DNA of 64,000 bases, from NCBI GenBank assembly GCA_039030075.1, contig JBCCEW010000008.1, positions 62,001 to 126,000 of the forward strand. Direction: 5' to 3'. A model generated the notes under the pieces. The model did no database searches, was not told the DNA's origin, and was given only the letters and a program-made list of their open reading frames with translations. Source of the DNA: Myxococcota bacterium (GTDB lineage: Bacteria > Myxococcota_A > UBA9160 > SMWR01). Position 1 is the stretch's first letter; every line of letters begins with the position of its first letter. Below, piece by piece: positions 34,306 to 44,634 of this stretch. A program made the position numbers and the translations under genes.

Positions 34306-37300
34306 ATGCGCAGCGAGGGGGCGATGGGGGACGGCAGCGAGGACACCGGAGGCCACGGCGTCGAGGGCGCCGGGAGCGAAGCGGGCGGTCTGGAGTCCGG
34401 GTCGTTGCTCGCCGGAGTGGGCCGCCGCGAGCGCAAGCCGACGCCGGCACGCGGCGACGGCACTCCCGCCGCGCTGTCGTCAGCGCCAGTCGTGGAGCCA
34501 GGACCGGCCTCGGATCCGGGACCGGTTTTGACGCCGGGGCCAATCTGGGAGGCGGGGCCGCGCGCTCTCGAGGCCCAGTTGCTCGACGACCTGGGCCAGG
34601 CCTTGGACGAGGCTCGGCGCGCAGGCGCCTGGGCGCGCCCGATCCGCGTGCTCGTGCCTTCGGGCAGCCTGCGCGACCACCTGACACGCGCCCTCGTGGC
34701 CCGTGCGGGCCGCGCCCTGCTCGGGTTGCGCGTCCAAACGATGGAGTCGGCGGTCGCCGAGGTCATCGCGTCGGGCGAAGCGACGCTCGGTCCGCCCGCG
34801 CTCTTCGGCGCCCGGGTGCGTGAGGTCTCCGGTCGCGATGCCGTCCTGTCGCGGACCTTGTCCGGGTTGGACGACGGCTTCGGCGCCGTGGTCGGGGTCG
34901 TCGACGACCTCCTCGACGCGGGTTTCATGGGCGCGCACGCCGAAGTGCTGGCCGAGCGGCTGGACGAGCTCGGTGGCGGGGCCGCCCAGGCTCGCGCGGC
35001 CGCGTTGCTGCGCGTGGCGAGCACCGTCGAGGCGCAGTTGGCCGACGGGACGCTCGGGCACCGGTCGGCGCGCCTCGCGATGGCGAGCGAGCAGGTCCAC
35101 GCGTCGCCCGAATGCTGGCCGACCCAGGCGCTGTTCCTGCACGGCTTCGCCGACGCCACCGGAGCCCAGCTGGATTTCCTCGAGGCGCTGATGCGCGCGT
35201 TTCCGTCCCGCATCTACCTCGACGCGTCGCGACTCGGTGCGTTCGGGGCCCGCCTGCGGACACGCCTGGCGCCCGGCGCCGCACCTCCCCTGTCGGCCTC
35301 TCCAGCGCACGTCGCGTCGGTCGAGGTGCACCGCGACCCCGAGGCCGAAGCGCGCGCCGCGGCTCTGTGGGCGCGCGAACGACTCGCCGCGGGCGCGGTG
35401 CCCGAGCGTGTCGCCATCGTGGTGCGGGATCTCGAGAGTCACCGTCTGGCGCTGCGGCGTCAGCTGCGGCGCACCGGCGTCCCGTTCTCGGGAGCCGGCG
35501 AGGCCGGGGGGGCGGGGCGTGATGCGGCGCGCGTGCAGTCGCTCCTCACGCTGCTGCGGGATGGCGGACGCATGCCGTACGAGCGCTGGCTCACCCTGCA
35601 TCCCGAGCTCGTCGCGAGCCCTTCGCGTCTCGCCGACGCGCGCGACGCCGGTCACGTGCTGGGTTGGGTCGCGCTGGCCGACGCCGCGAATGCACCCGCG
35701 GTCCGCGCTGCGGTGCCGCTGCCCGCGCGCCTGGGGCTGGAGGCGAACGAGCCCGGTGTCGTGGCGCGACGCCAGCTCGCCGCACGCGATGCCGAGGGCT
35801 GGGCGAGTCGCGCCCGGGCCAGCCTGGCGGCGTGGCACGCCTGGTCGGCGCGCTGCGGGTTCGACGAGGCGCGGCATCGCCTCGAAACGATCTGGGAGGC
35901 CGTCGGCTGGTCACACGACGAGCCCCTGCGCGTCGCGCTCGAGGCTGCACTTCCCACACCGGTGAGCGTCGGACCGTCGAAGGTCGAAACGGCGGACTGG
36001 ATTCGGCTGCTGGAACGCTCCTTCTCCGAGGTCGGGTTCGAAGCGCTCGGCGGGGCTGGCGGCGGCGTGCAGGTGCTCGGCGTGATGGAAGCCCGGGCGC
36101 GCAGCTTCGATGCCCTGCGTGTCCTCGGGTTGAATCGCGGACAGTTTCCGCGGGCCATCCAGGAAGATGCGCTCCTGTCCGACGCGGTGCGCGCGGCGCT
36201 CCGCGTCGTGTTGCCCGATCTGCCCATCAAGCGCGAAGGGCACGACGAGGAGCGATTCCTCTTCGAGCAGCTGTTGGGGGCCGCATCCCAGGTCGTCCTC
36301 TCCTATGCCGAAGTGCGGGCCGATGGTCGTCCGGCATCCGTCTCACCGCTCCTCGAGCGGGTGATCTCCGAGCAGCGGGGCGCCCCCTCGGCGCTGGAGG
36401 CGGGCGCACCGCCACCCCACGTCGATTGGCTCGCGGCGCTACACGCGCGCACGACTCGCGAGCGGCGCGCGCTCGGCCTGCCGGCTCTCTCCGACGCGGC
36501 GTTGCGCGGCCGCGCGGCCGCGATCGCGGCCCTGGAGTTCCGCGGGCCGCGACGGCAGACGGCGGAGTTGCCGGCATCGTTGGGAGCGGTCGGCCCGGCC
36601 GTCCTCGCTGAGGACCCGCGTCAGGACGCTCCGTTCGTGACCTTCCTCGAGCAGCTCGCAAAGTGTCCCTGGCAGGCGTTCCTGCGCCGCGTTCTACGGC
36701 TCGAGCCCGTACCGGACGCGCGGGGTACGTTGCCGGGGGGGCGCGACGCCCGACTGCTCGGCAACGTGGTACACCGCACCCTCGAGGTGAGCTGCGCGCC
36801 CGATGCCGCGACCTCCTGGCCCACGTCGGTCGATCGCAAGGTCCTGCACGAGTCGGCGCGGCGCGAGCTCCAGCGCGCAGGGGTGGCGCTGCCCGGCTAT
36901 GAGCGCGCGCTCGCGGCCCGCGCCGCCGCGTTCGTGGACGTCGCGCGTCGACTCGACGCTGGCGACCCGGCCCTGGTGCGCGCGGTCGAGCCCGAGCGGA
37001 CGGCCGAGGTGCCGGTGGGCGACGCGACGCGCACGCTGCGCTTCCGGGCGGATCGCGAAGACGCGCTGTCGACCTCGGACGGCTCGAGCGAAGCGCCCCG
37101 CGTGCGCTTCACCGACTGGAAGACCGGGCGCGCGCCCGCGCAGCAGACCCGCGCCGAGTCGCGCCGCGAGGAACACCGGCGCCGCCTGCTGCGCGGCGAG
37201 CTCCTGCAGGCCCACGCCTACGCGCAGCACGGCGAAGGGCGCTTCGTCTACCTCGACCCGGATCTCGACGACGCGCTCCGGGTGCTCGCGGCGGAGCCCG

Positions 37301-37554
37301 AGGGCGCACAGCGCGAGGCCTTCGAGCAGAGCGTTGCCACGCTCTTCGGGGCGTTCGAGCGCGGTGTGTTCTTTCCCCGGCTGCGTCTCCCGGATCGCGA
37401 CGAAGAACCCGGAGCGTGTCGTTTCTGCGACTACAAGCAGGCCTGCGTGCGCGGCGACAGCGGCGCGCGTGCGCAGCTCCAGCGCTGGGCCGAAGCGAGC
37501 GGCTCGACCGAGGGCGCTGCGCTCTGGGCGCTCGCCGCCGCGGACCGCACGTGA
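34306..37554 (+). CDS. addB: AddB-like helicase/nuclease subunit
   Basis: 1082 residues. The first ~90 residues are Gly/Pro-rich and variable, so a later start is possible. The body is the degenerate helicase fold of AddB, with a C-terminal PD-(D/E)XK nuclease domain (VRFTDWKTG around residue 932). Four cysteines for an iron-sulfur cluster are present: one in LAKCPWQAFLRR (about 787) and three in CRFCDYKQAC (about 1037-1046). With AddA it resects double-strand breaks for RecA. Its TGA overlaps the GTG of addA. Confidence 0.88.
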   Translation: MRSEGAMGDGSEDTGGHGVEGAGSEAGGLESGSLLAGVGRRERKPTPARGDGTPAALSSAPVVEPGPASDPGPVLTPGPIWEAGPRALEAQLLDDLGQALDEARRAGAWARPIRVLVPSGSLRDHLTRALVARAGRALLGLRVQTMESAVAEVIASGEATLGPPALFGARVREVSGRDAVLSRTLSGLDDGFGAVVGVVDDLLDAGFMGAHAEVLAERLDELGGGAAQARAAALLRVASTVEAQLADGTLGHRSARLAMASEQVHASPECWPTQALFLHGFADATGAQLDFLEALMRAFPSRIYLDASRLGAFGARLRTRLAPGAAPPLSASPAHVASVEVHRDPEAEARAAALWARERLAAGAVPERVAIVVRDLESHRLALRRQLRRTGVPFSGAGEAGGAGRDAARVQSLLTLLRDGGRMPYERWLTLHPELVASPSRLADARDAGHVLGWVALADAANAPAVRAAVPLPARLGLEANEPGVVARRQLAARDAEGWASRARASLAAWHAWSARCGFDEARHRLETIWEAVGWSHDEPLRVALEAALPTPVSVGPSKVETADWIRLLERSFSEVGFEALGGAGGGVQVLGVMEARARSFDALRVLGLNRGQFPRAIQEDALLSDAVRAALRVVLPDLPIKREGHDEERFLFEQLLGAASQVVLSYAEVRADGRPASVSPLLERVISEQRGAPSALEAGAPPPHVDWLAALHARTTRERRALGLPALSDAALRGRAAAIAALEFRGPRRQTAELPASLGAVGPAVLAEDPRQDAPFVTFLEQLAKCPWQAFLRRVLRLEPVPDARGTLPGGRDARLLGNVVHRTLEVSCAPDAATSWPTSVDRKVLHESARRELQRAGVALPGYERALAARAAAFVDVARRLDAGDPALVRAVEPERTAEVPVGDATRTLRFRADREDALSTSDGSSEAPRVRFTDWKTGRAPAQQTRAESRREEHRRRLLRGELLQAHAYAQHGEGRFVYLDPDLDDALRVLAAEPEGAQREAFEQSVATLFGAFERGVFFPRLRLPDRDEEPGACRFCDYKQACVRGDSGARAQLQRWAEASGSTEGAALWALAAADRT

Positions 37555-40500
37555 GTCGCGTCGTCGAGCGGCGCAACGAAGACGCCGCGTGCCGCGCTCT
37601 CGCCACCCGCGAGTTCCTGCGTCCCCTGGTGGTCGAGGCCGGTGCGGGTACGGGAAAGACTGCGACGCTGGTGGCGCGCATCCTGTCCTGGTGTCTCGGC
37701 CCGGGTTGGGAACGCGCCGCTGCCTCCGAGCCCGACGCGACGGCCGAAGCCCTCGGCGAACGCGTGCTGCGCGGCGTCGTCGCCATCACCTTCACCGAAG
37801 CGGCGGCCGCGGAAATGGACGCGCGGACCGACGCCGCTCTCGCCTTGCTCGCCAAGGGGGAGTCTCCCATCGGCTTCGAGGGCGACGCGCCGCCCGAGCG
37901 CATCGTGGCGTTGCGCGCCGGCCTGGATCACCTCTCGATCCAGACCATCCACGGCTATTGCCGCCGGTTGCTGGCGGGCCACCCGCTCGAGGCCGGACTC
38001 CACCCCCGCTTCGAGGTCGATGCCGACGGCCGCGCCCTGGCCACCGTCGCGCGCGAGGTGCTTCGCGAAGCGGCCTCGCGTGCCTATGCCGCCGATGACG
38101 CGGACTGGCTGTTTCTCGCCGAGCGCGGCATCGGTCCCCAGGAACTCGAGGCCGAGGTCGTGCGGCTGCGCAGCGCCGGCGTCGACCCGGGCGCACTCGC
38201 GGCGGATCCGCTGGCGCCCGACCGCGTGGGGAGCCTCACGGAGCGGATCGCCGCTGCCCGCGGCGATCTGCGCGCAGCCCTCGGTGACCTCGACGCGTCG
38301 GGGGGGCGACTGCGCAAGGCGCGCGCGGTGGTCGAGGCCCTGGCGGTGGATCCGACTCCGCTGGGTGCAGCGGGCGCAGGCCTGTCCGAAGGGCTCGACG
38401 AGATCGCATCGCTCTGGTCTGCCTCCGCGCGCAATGCGGTGACCGACTGGTCGCGCGGGCGCTTCAGTGCAGCCGAGCGTGAGGCCCTGGGGAGCCGCTG
38501 CCCAGAGGTTCAGGCGGCGGCGCGCGGTTTCGCCGCGTTGCTCAAGCACGTCGAGCGTCTCGATCCGCCCATGCTCGTGCACGCCGGCCGCGTTCTGTCG
38601 GGCCTCCTGACGCGGGTGGACGCGGAGCTGCATCGCACCGGGCGTCTCGGCTTCGAAGACCTGCTGACGCGCACCGCCGCCTTGTTGAGGGATTCGCCCG
38701 GCGTCGCCGCGCGTCTGCGCACGGGAATCGATCAGCTGCTGGTCGACGAGTTCCAGGACACGGATCCGCGTCAATGCGCCATCGTCGAAGCACTCGCGCT
38801 GTCGGGACCGGCGGGTGACCGACCCGGTCTGTTCCTGGTCGGCGATCCGAAGCAGTCGATCTACGGGTGGCGCAGCGCGGACCTCGCCGCATACGAGGCG
38901 ATGCTCGCGAAGGTCGACGCGTCGAGCGGCTTGCGTGGCCGGTTGAGCGTGAACTTCCGCTCGGTGCCGGCGGTGCTCGACGAAGTCGAATGCGTCATGG
39001 AGCCGCGTATGCAGCGCGAGCCCGGCGTCCAGCCTGGGTTCGAAGGGCTGGCACCGCGACCCGGAGCCGAAGCGGCACCGGGCTTCACCACGCCCGACCA
39101 CGCACCGATCGAGTACTGGGTCACGGCTGGCAGAGACGCCGAAGGAGGCCTGGCACGGATCCGTGCGACCGATGCCGCGCGTATCGAGGCGGATGCACTG
39201 GCTGCCGACCTGCGCGCGCTGCACGACGAACACGGCGTCGCCTGGCGCGACGTCGGCGTGCTGTTCCGCAGCCGCGGCGAGTGGGACGTGTACCTGGGAG
39301 CGCTGCGAGCGGCGGGGGTGCCGTTCCGTGTGGAAGGGGACCGCACCTACTACCGACGCCGCGAGGTCATCGACGCGAGCGCGCTGGTGGCGGCGGTGCT
39401 CGACCCGAACGACGGCATCGCGGCGGTAGCCACCCTGCGCTCTTCGCTCGCTGCGGTGCCCGATGCGGCGTGGTTGCCGCTGTGGGCGGGCCGCTTTCCG
39501 GCGCTGTGGGCACGGCTCGGCGAGGATCCCGAGGCGCTCAGCGACGCGCGCGATCTGGTACGACGGGTGGGCGCCGAAACGTCGTCCGGGTCCGCATGGG
39601 CGGCGGCGGCGGAAGCGCTGCTCGAGACGTTGGCCGCGCTGCGCCGGTCGCTCGCCGTCGAGGCGGGGGACGTGTTCGTGGAGCGGCTGCGCTCGGCCAC
39701 CGGCTTCGAGTGCAGCGAGGCTGCGCGCTTCCTCGGGCATTGGCGGGTCGCGAACCTCGAACACTTCTTCGACGGGCTCGCGTCTCGGCTCGCCGATCCG
39801 ACCACGACGCTCGCGGACGTGCTCCGTGAACTGCGTCGCGGTGTTGCCGAGGAAGAGAGCCCGAGCGTGGAGCCTGCGCCGCTCGACACCCGCGACGCCG
39901 TGAGTGTCGTGACCCTGCACGGAGCGAAAGGGCTCGATTGGGACCACGTCTATCTGATGCAGCTTCACAAGGGCGAAGCCTCGGCCGCGAACGCGACGGA
40001 GATCGGGCGCGTCGACGACGCGCTGGAGGCCTGCTGGTTCGACGCGCCCACCCTAGGCTACGACCGGCTGATCGAGCGTCGCCGACGTGTGACCGAAGCG
40101 GAACGGGTCCGAACGCTCTACGTCGGCATGACCCGCGCGCGGGAGCGGTTGGTTCTGTGCGGCGCCTGGCCCGAGACCCTCCAGCGGAGTGCGCCCTCGT
40201 CGCACGTGGCCCTGCTCGAGGGACGGCCGCCGGGGGCGCTCGCCTTCGCCGATGCGATGCGCGAGGCCACAGCCGGGGAGGGGTTCCTCGACGCCGGAGG
40301 CGCTCGCTGGCGATTCCTCGTGGCGGGTGAGGTCACCGCGCTGCAGAGCACGAACGCCCCGGAAGCGACGCTCTTCGACCCCGAGCCGGCGCCGTGTGCC
40401 GTCTCGCCCGCGCGCGCGGAGCGGAAGGCGCGGATCGGTGTCACGGAAATGGCAGCTCGACGCGCCGGCGTGGTTCCCCTCGTGTCTTCCGAGGCCCAGG

Positions 40501-41069
40501 AAACGCCGGGGGTCGCGCTGGGCATTGCGGTCCACGCCGCGTTGGCGGAGCTGACGCTGGATGCCGAGAACCGCAGCGACTGGTCGGCGGAATGGTCGAC
40601 GCGAGGCGAGACGGTGACCCGGATCCTGCGTCAGCGCGGGCGCAGTCAGGAGGAGGAGCGCGCGGGTGCCGCATTCTGGGATGCCCTGGGCGAGGGACCG
40701 CTCGCGGATCGCTTGTTCGAACGACGGTCCCAGGTGGCCGCCCGTGAACTCTCGTTGATGCTCCCGGCCGAGGGCGACCCCGCCGACGTCGCCGTGGGCA
40801 GCATCGACCTGCTGCTCGACGACCCGGACGTGGGTCTCGTCGTCGTCGACTACAAGACGGATCGCGCGGATTCCCAGGGCATCCCTGCGCGCTATCGGGA
40901 GCAGCTGCGACTCTACGGGGCCGCGGTCCACGAGGCGCTCGGGCTCGCACAGCCGCCGCGCCTGGAGATCTGGTGGCTCGGCACGGGGGAGATCGACCGC
41001 CTGGACCCTGCGGGCGCGGACGACCGCGCGCCGCTTCCCGCACAGCTCTCGCTCCTACCCACCGCCTGA
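37551..41069 (+). CDS. addA: AddA-like UvrD-family helicase/nuclease subunit
   Basis: 1172 residues from the GTG overlapping the addB stop. Superfamily 1 helicase motifs: Walker A EAGAGTGKT (about 28-36), VVAITFTEAAAAEM (Ia), LLVDEFQDTDP (II, about 396-405), LVGDPKQSIYGWRSAD (III), and VVTLHGAKGLDWDHVYL plus TLYVGMTRARERL (V/VI). The C-terminal nuclease has GSIDLLLDDPDVGLVVVDYKTD, in two parts (Asp and DYK catalytic residues near 1100). It acts with AddB in end processing. Confidence 0.95.
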   Translation: MSRVVERRNEDAACRALATREFLRPLVVEAGAGTGKTATLVARILSWCLGPGWERAAASEPDATAEALGERVLRGVVAITFTEAAAAEMDARTDAALALLAKGESPIGFEGDAPPERIVALRAGLDHLSIQTIHGYCRRLLAGHPLEAGLHPRFEVDADGRALATVAREVLREAASRAYAADDADWLFLAERGIGPQELEAEVVRLRSAGVDPGALAADPLAPDRVGSLTERIAAARGDLRAALGDLDASGGRLRKARAVVEALAVDPTPLGAAGAGLSEGLDEIASLWSASARNAVTDWSRGRFSAAEREALGSRCPEVQAAARGFAALLKHVERLDPPMLVHAGRVLSGLLTRVDAELHRTGRLGFEDLLTRTAALLRDSPGVAARLRTGIDQLLVDEFQDTDPRQCAIVEALALSGPAGDRPGLFLVGDPKQSIYGWRSADLAAYEAMLAKVDASSGLRGRLSVNFRSVPAVLDEVECVMEPRMQREPGVQPGFEGLAPRPGAEAAPGFTTPDHAPIEYWVTAGRDAEGGLARIRATDAARIEADALAADLRALHDEHGVAWRDVGVLFRSRGEWDVYLGALRAAGVPFRVEGDRTYYRRREVIDASALVAAVLDPNDGIAAVATLRSSLAAVPDAAWLPLWAGRFPALWARLGEDPEALSDARDLVRRVGAETSSGSAWAAAAEALLETLAALRRSLAVEAGDVFVERLRSATGFECSEAARFLGHWRVANLEHFFDGLASRLADPTTTLADVLRELRRGVAEEESPSVEPAPLDTRDAVSVVTLHGAKGLDWDHVYLMQLHKGEASAANATEIGRVDDALEACWFDAPTLGYDRLIERRRRVTEAERVRTLYVGMTRARERLVLCGAWPETLQRSAPSSHVALLEGRPPGALAFADAMREATAGEGFLDAGGARWRFLVAGEVTALQSTNAPEATLFDPEPAPCAVSPARAERKARIGVTEMAARRAGVVPLVSSEAQETPGVALGIAVHAALAELTLDAENRSDWSAEWSTRGETVTRILRQRGRSQEEERAGAAFWDALGEGPLADRLFERRSQVAARELSLMLPAEGDPADVAVGSIDLLLDDPDVGLVVVDYKTDRADSQGIPARYREQLRLYGAAVHEALGLAQPPRLEIWWLGTGEIDRLDPAGADDRAPLPAQLSLLPTA

Positions 41070-41215
41070 GCGCGGACGCGTGTGACCGACCCAGCGCGGG
41101 TGCATCCAACCCACCTTGGATCCCCCCGGCTCCGTCTCGACACGCAACCCGCGCGTCGAGGCGACCGATCCGCGGCGCCCTCGGCGGACGTCGCTTTGCG
41201 TAGGAGGCGACCCGC

Positions 41216-42862
41216 ATGAAGGCATCGGATCTGTTCGTTCGCTGTTTGGAAGCGGAGGGCGTCACGCAGATCTTCGGTGTGCCCGGTGAGGAGAACGCGG
41301 ATCTGATGTTGTCGCTCGAGGATTCTCCGATCGAGTTCGTTCTCACGCGTCACGAGCAGGGCGCGGCATTCATGGCCGAGGTGCACGGGCGCCTGACCGG
41401 TGAGCCCGGCGTCTGCCTGGGGACGCTCGGACCCGGTGCGACGAATCTCATGACGGGGGTGGCCGACGGCAACATGGATCGCGCACCGCTCGTGGTGATC
41501 ACCGGGCAGGCGGATCTGGAGCGCCAGCACAAGGAGAGTCACCAGCACATGGATGTGGTGGCGATGATGCGGCCGGTCACCAAGTGGGCACAGACGATTT
41601 CGCACCCGAACAACATTCCCGAGGTCGTGCGCAAGGCGTTCAAGCTGGCGCGCGCCGAGAAGCCGGGGGCCACGCACATCGAACTGCCCGAAGACATCGC
41701 GAAGCTGGAGGCGAGTGAAACACCGATCCCGGCCGAGCCGGTTCGGCGCGCCGTGCCCGACGACAAGATCGTCGATCGCGCCTTCGAGCTCCTGCGCGCC
41801 GCGCGTCGCCCGGTGATTCTCGCGGGAAACGGGACGATTCGGAAGCGGGCGAGCCGTCAGCTGCGCCGATTCGCGGCGGCGACGGGGATCGGCGTCATCA
41901 ATACGTTCATGGCCAAGGGCTCCGTCGACCGGGACGATCCCCAGTGTCTGTTCACGATCGGCCTTCAGGCGAAGGACCTCGTGGCGTGCGCGATCGACGC
42001 CGCGGACCTCGTGATCAGCCTCGGCTACGACATGGTCGAGTATCCCCCGAGTCTCTGGAATCCCAGGCGCGACAAGCGGATCCTCCACATCGACTTTCTG
42101 CCCGCCGAAGTCGACGGGCACTACCGCGCCGAGGTCGAAGTGGTGGGAGATCTCGCGCACACGCTCTGGATGCTCAACGAGCGGGTGGCCGCCCATCCCG
42201 TGTCGTTCGATGCGACCGAGCAGGCCGCGGTGCGTCGCGACATGCTCGCCGACTTCGCGATCCACAAGGAGGACGACACCCGCGGAACGATTCGTCCGCA
42301 GAAGGCGCTCTGGGACGCACGCGAGGTGCTCGGGCCCGAGGACGTCCTGCTCTCGGACGTCGGCGCGCACAAGATGTGGATCGCGCGTTACTACCAGTGC
42401 CACGAACCGAATACCTGCCTGATCCCGAACGGCTTCTGTTCCATGGGGTTCGCGCTGCCCGGCGCGATCGCCGCCGCCCGCGCGCGTCCCGGCCGCCGCG
42501 TGCTCGGCATCAGCGGGGATGCGGGCTTCCTGATGAACGTGCAAGAGATGGAGACCGCGAAGCGGCTGAACAGCCCGATCGCGCTGTTCGTCTGGGAGGA
42601 TCACGCCTATGGGCTCATCGCGTGGAAGCAGGAGACCCAGTTCGGACGCCACACGGATCTGTCCTTCGGCAACCCCGACTTCGTGGCACTCGCCGAGGCC
42701 TTCGGCTGGCACGGGCATCGCGTCGAGAACAGCGCCGAACTCCGGGGGACGCTCGAGACGGCGCTCGCCGAAGAGGGCCCGAGTCTCGTCGTGGTGCCGA
42801 TCGACTACCGAGAGAACGCGTTGTTGACCGAGCGTCTGGGCCAGATCGCCTGTCCGATCTGA
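41216..42862 (+). CDS. ThDP-dependent enzyme, acetolactate synthase large-subunit family
   Basis: 548 residues, with AGGAGG 8 bases before the ATG. Three-domain ThDP fold: the cofactor-activating Glu is E47 in TRHEQGAAFMAE, and the C-terminal metal/ThDP motif is ISGDAGFLMNVQEM with GDA in place of the usual GDG, continuing to EDHAYGLIAWKQ. It resembles biosynthetic-type AHAS catalytic chains that lack an ilvN partner. The next gene is an aldehyde dehydrogenase, so the pair may condense or decarboxylate a 2-oxoacid and oxidise an aldehyde; this is inference. The 146-base gap before it holds no gene. Confidence 0.88.
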   Translation: MKASDLFVRCLEAEGVTQIFGVPGEENADLMLSLEDSPIEFVLTRHEQGAAFMAEVHGRLTGEPGVCLGTLGPGATNLMTGVADGNMDRAPLVVITGQADLERQHKESHQHMDVVAMMRPVTKWAQTISHPNNIPEVVRKAFKLARAEKPGATHIELPEDIAKLEASETPIPAEPVRRAVPDDKIVDRAFELLRAARRPVILAGNGTIRKRASRQLRRFAAATGIGVINTFMAKGSVDRDDPQCLFTIGLQAKDLVACAIDAADLVISLGYDMVEYPPSLWNPRRDKRILHIDFLPAEVDGHYRAEVEVVGDLAHTLWMLNERVAAHPVSFDATEQAAVRRDMLADFAIHKEDDTRGTIRPQKALWDAREVLGPEDVLLSDVGAHKMWIARYYQCHEPNTCLIPNGFCSMGFALPGAIAAARARPGRRVLGISGDAGFLMNVQEMETAKRLNSPIALFVWEDHAYGLIAWKQETQFGRHTDLSFGNPDFVALAEAFGWHGHRVENSAELRGTLETALAEEGPSLVVVPIDYRENALLTERLGQIACPI

Positions 42863-42924
42863 CGCGCACGGGCGATCCGGTTCGGCGCCGATACCGGCTC
42901 CGCGCGCAGCGAAGGGAGAACGTC

Positions 42925-44355
42925 ATGCTTGCGGATTCCTACCCGCTCTATCTGGGAGGCGAGGCGGTCGCGCCCAACCGCGACCTGGTCGTCACCGACA
43001 AGTACACGGGCGAAGCGGCGACCCGGGTCGCGCTCGCCGATGCGGCCTGTATCGACCGCGCGATCGAGCTCGCTGCGGTCGCCGTTCCCGCGTTCGCGGC
43101 CTGGCCAGCCTACGAGCGCCAGCGCGTATTGCATCACTGCGTGCGGCGCTTCGAGGAGCGCTTCGACGAGTTCGCCTTCGCGCTTTGCGTCGAGGCGGGG
43201 AAGCCGATCCGAGACGCGCGCGGCGAGGTGACACGGCTCATCGACACCTTCCGGGTGGCAGCCGAAGAGGCGGTTCGGATGACGGGAGAGGTGCTGCCGC
43301 TCGACATCAGCCCGCGCGCCCGCGACTACCGTGGCATGTGGAAGCGCGTCCCGATCGGTGCCTGCTCGTTCATCTCCCCGTTCAATTTCCCGCTGAACCT
43401 CGCGGCACACAAGGTCGCGCCCGCGCTCGCCGTGGGCTGCCCTTTCGTGCTGAAGCCGGCGAGCCTCACGCCGGTCGGCGCGCTGCTGATCGGCGAGGTG
43501 CTGGCGGAGACCGATTTGCCCCCCGGTGCGTTCTCGATCCTGCCGGCGCGCCGCGACGGGGCAGACCTGTTCACCACCGACGAGCGCCTGAAGCTCCTGT
43601 CTTTCACCGGGTCGCCGGGGGTCGGCTGGGATCTCAAGGCGCGCGCGGGAAAGAAGAAGGTGGTGCTCGAGCTCGGTGGGAACGCCGCCGTGATCATCGA
43701 TGCGGACACCGACCTCGACGACGCGGTGGAGCGGGTCGTGTTCGGGGCGTTCTACCAGTCGGGCCAGAGCTGCATCGGAGTGCAGCGCATTCTGGTGCAT
43801 GCCGACATCTACGACGCCTTCCGCGAGCGCATGGTCGAAGCGACGCGGGCCCTGCGTTCGGGGGACCCGAAGGACGAAGACACCTTCATCGGGCCGATGA
43901 TCTCGGAGCGGGAGGCCCAACGGCTCGAGGAATGGATTCGCGCCGCTGAGGCTGCGGGCGGCACGCTCCTGTGTGGAGGTACGCGGGATGGGGCGATGCT
44001 GGACGCCACCCTGCTCGAAGACGTTCCCGCAGGCCAGGACGTGGTGCGCCTCGAAGCCTTTGGTCCCGTGGCCGTACTCTCCAGGTTCGAGGATTTCGAT
44101 CGCGCCCTCGAGTCGGTCAACGACAGCGCGTTCGGACTGCAGGCTGGGATCTTCACCCGCGACCTCTACAAGGCTCAGGCAGCCTGGGACACGCTCGAGG
44201 TGGGCGGCGTGGTGATCGGCGACGTGCCGTCGTGGCGCGTCGATCACATGCCCTACGGAGGCGTGAAGGACTCGGGGCTGGGCCGCGAGGGGATCCGTTT
44301 CGCCATGGAAGACATGACCGAGATCCGGCTGCTGGTCGTACGCACGCCCCAATAG
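42925..44355 (+). CDS. Aldehyde dehydrogenase family protein
   Basis: 476 residues. NAD-binding ISPFNFPLNLAAHKVAPALAVG and FTGSPGVGWDLK, the general base Glu in LELGGN (about 249) and the nucleophile Cys in FYQSGQSCIGVQRI (about 282) are all intact. The subgroup resembles lactaldehyde/glyceraldehyde-3-phosphate (non-phosphorylating) dehydrogenases. It follows the ThDP gene by 62 bases with its own GAAGGGAG ribosome site and is probably cotranscribed. Confidence 0.93.
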   Translation: MLADSYPLYLGGEAVAPNRDLVVTDKYTGEAATRVALADAACIDRAIELAAVAVPAFAAWPAYERQRVLHHCVRRFEERFDEFAFALCVEAGKPIRDARGEVTRLIDTFRVAAEEAVRMTGEVLPLDISPRARDYRGMWKRVPIGACSFISPFNFPLNLAAHKVAPALAVGCPFVLKPASLTPVGALLIGEVLAETDLPPGAFSILPARRDGADLFTTDERLKLLSFTGSPGVGWDLKARAGKKKVVLELGGNAAVIIDADTDLDDAVERVVFGAFYQSGQSCIGVQRILVHADIYDAFRERMVEATRALRSGDPKDEDTFIGPMISEREAQRLEEWIRAAEAAGGTLLCGGTRDGAMLDATLLEDVPAGQDVVRLEAFGPVAVLSRFEDFDRALESVNDSAFGLQAGIFTRDLYKAQAAWDTLEVGGVVIGDVPSWRVDHMPYGGVKDSGLGREGIRFAMEDMTEIRLLVVRTPQ

Positions 44356-44466
44356 GCCCCGCACGGAAAGGCCCCGCTACGGAAGGCGCCCGCGCGCGTC
44401 CGGCGCAGCAAACGCCGTTCGGAAGTGCCGCGAAGCCGCGGCTTCACCGAAAAGACATCGCGGTTC

Positions 44467-44480
44467 GTGACGGCCGTCAC
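44467..44480. promoter_or_regulatory. Perfect 14-bp palindrome with a CRP-like core (GTGA-N6-TCAC)
   Basis: GTGACGGCCGTCAC lies in the 279-base gene-free stretch between the aldehyde dehydrogenase and the FG-GAP protein. GTGA-N6-TCAC is the core of CRP-family operators. A GATGCT hexamer (44494-44499 region) lies downstream, consistent with an activator site at about -40. The site could regulate the secreted-protein/exosortase genes. The rest of the gap has no recognisable gene. Confidence 0.35.
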
Positions 44481-44634
44481 CAGCACGGAGCGCACGATGC
44501 TCTAGCGTGCGCCTCGCCCACACCCGCTCTGGCTCTCGCGTCCTGGTGACGCTGCTGCTTCTGATCACGGTCCTGGAACACGGCGGCGTGTACCCCCGAT
44601 ACATGCCGGAACAGAACAGCGGGTGGGAGGTTTC

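Noticed and set aside
37431-39968. An 845-codon minus-strand frame inside addA
   Set aside because: Opposite a gene with all helicase motifs; composition typical of an antisense shadow.
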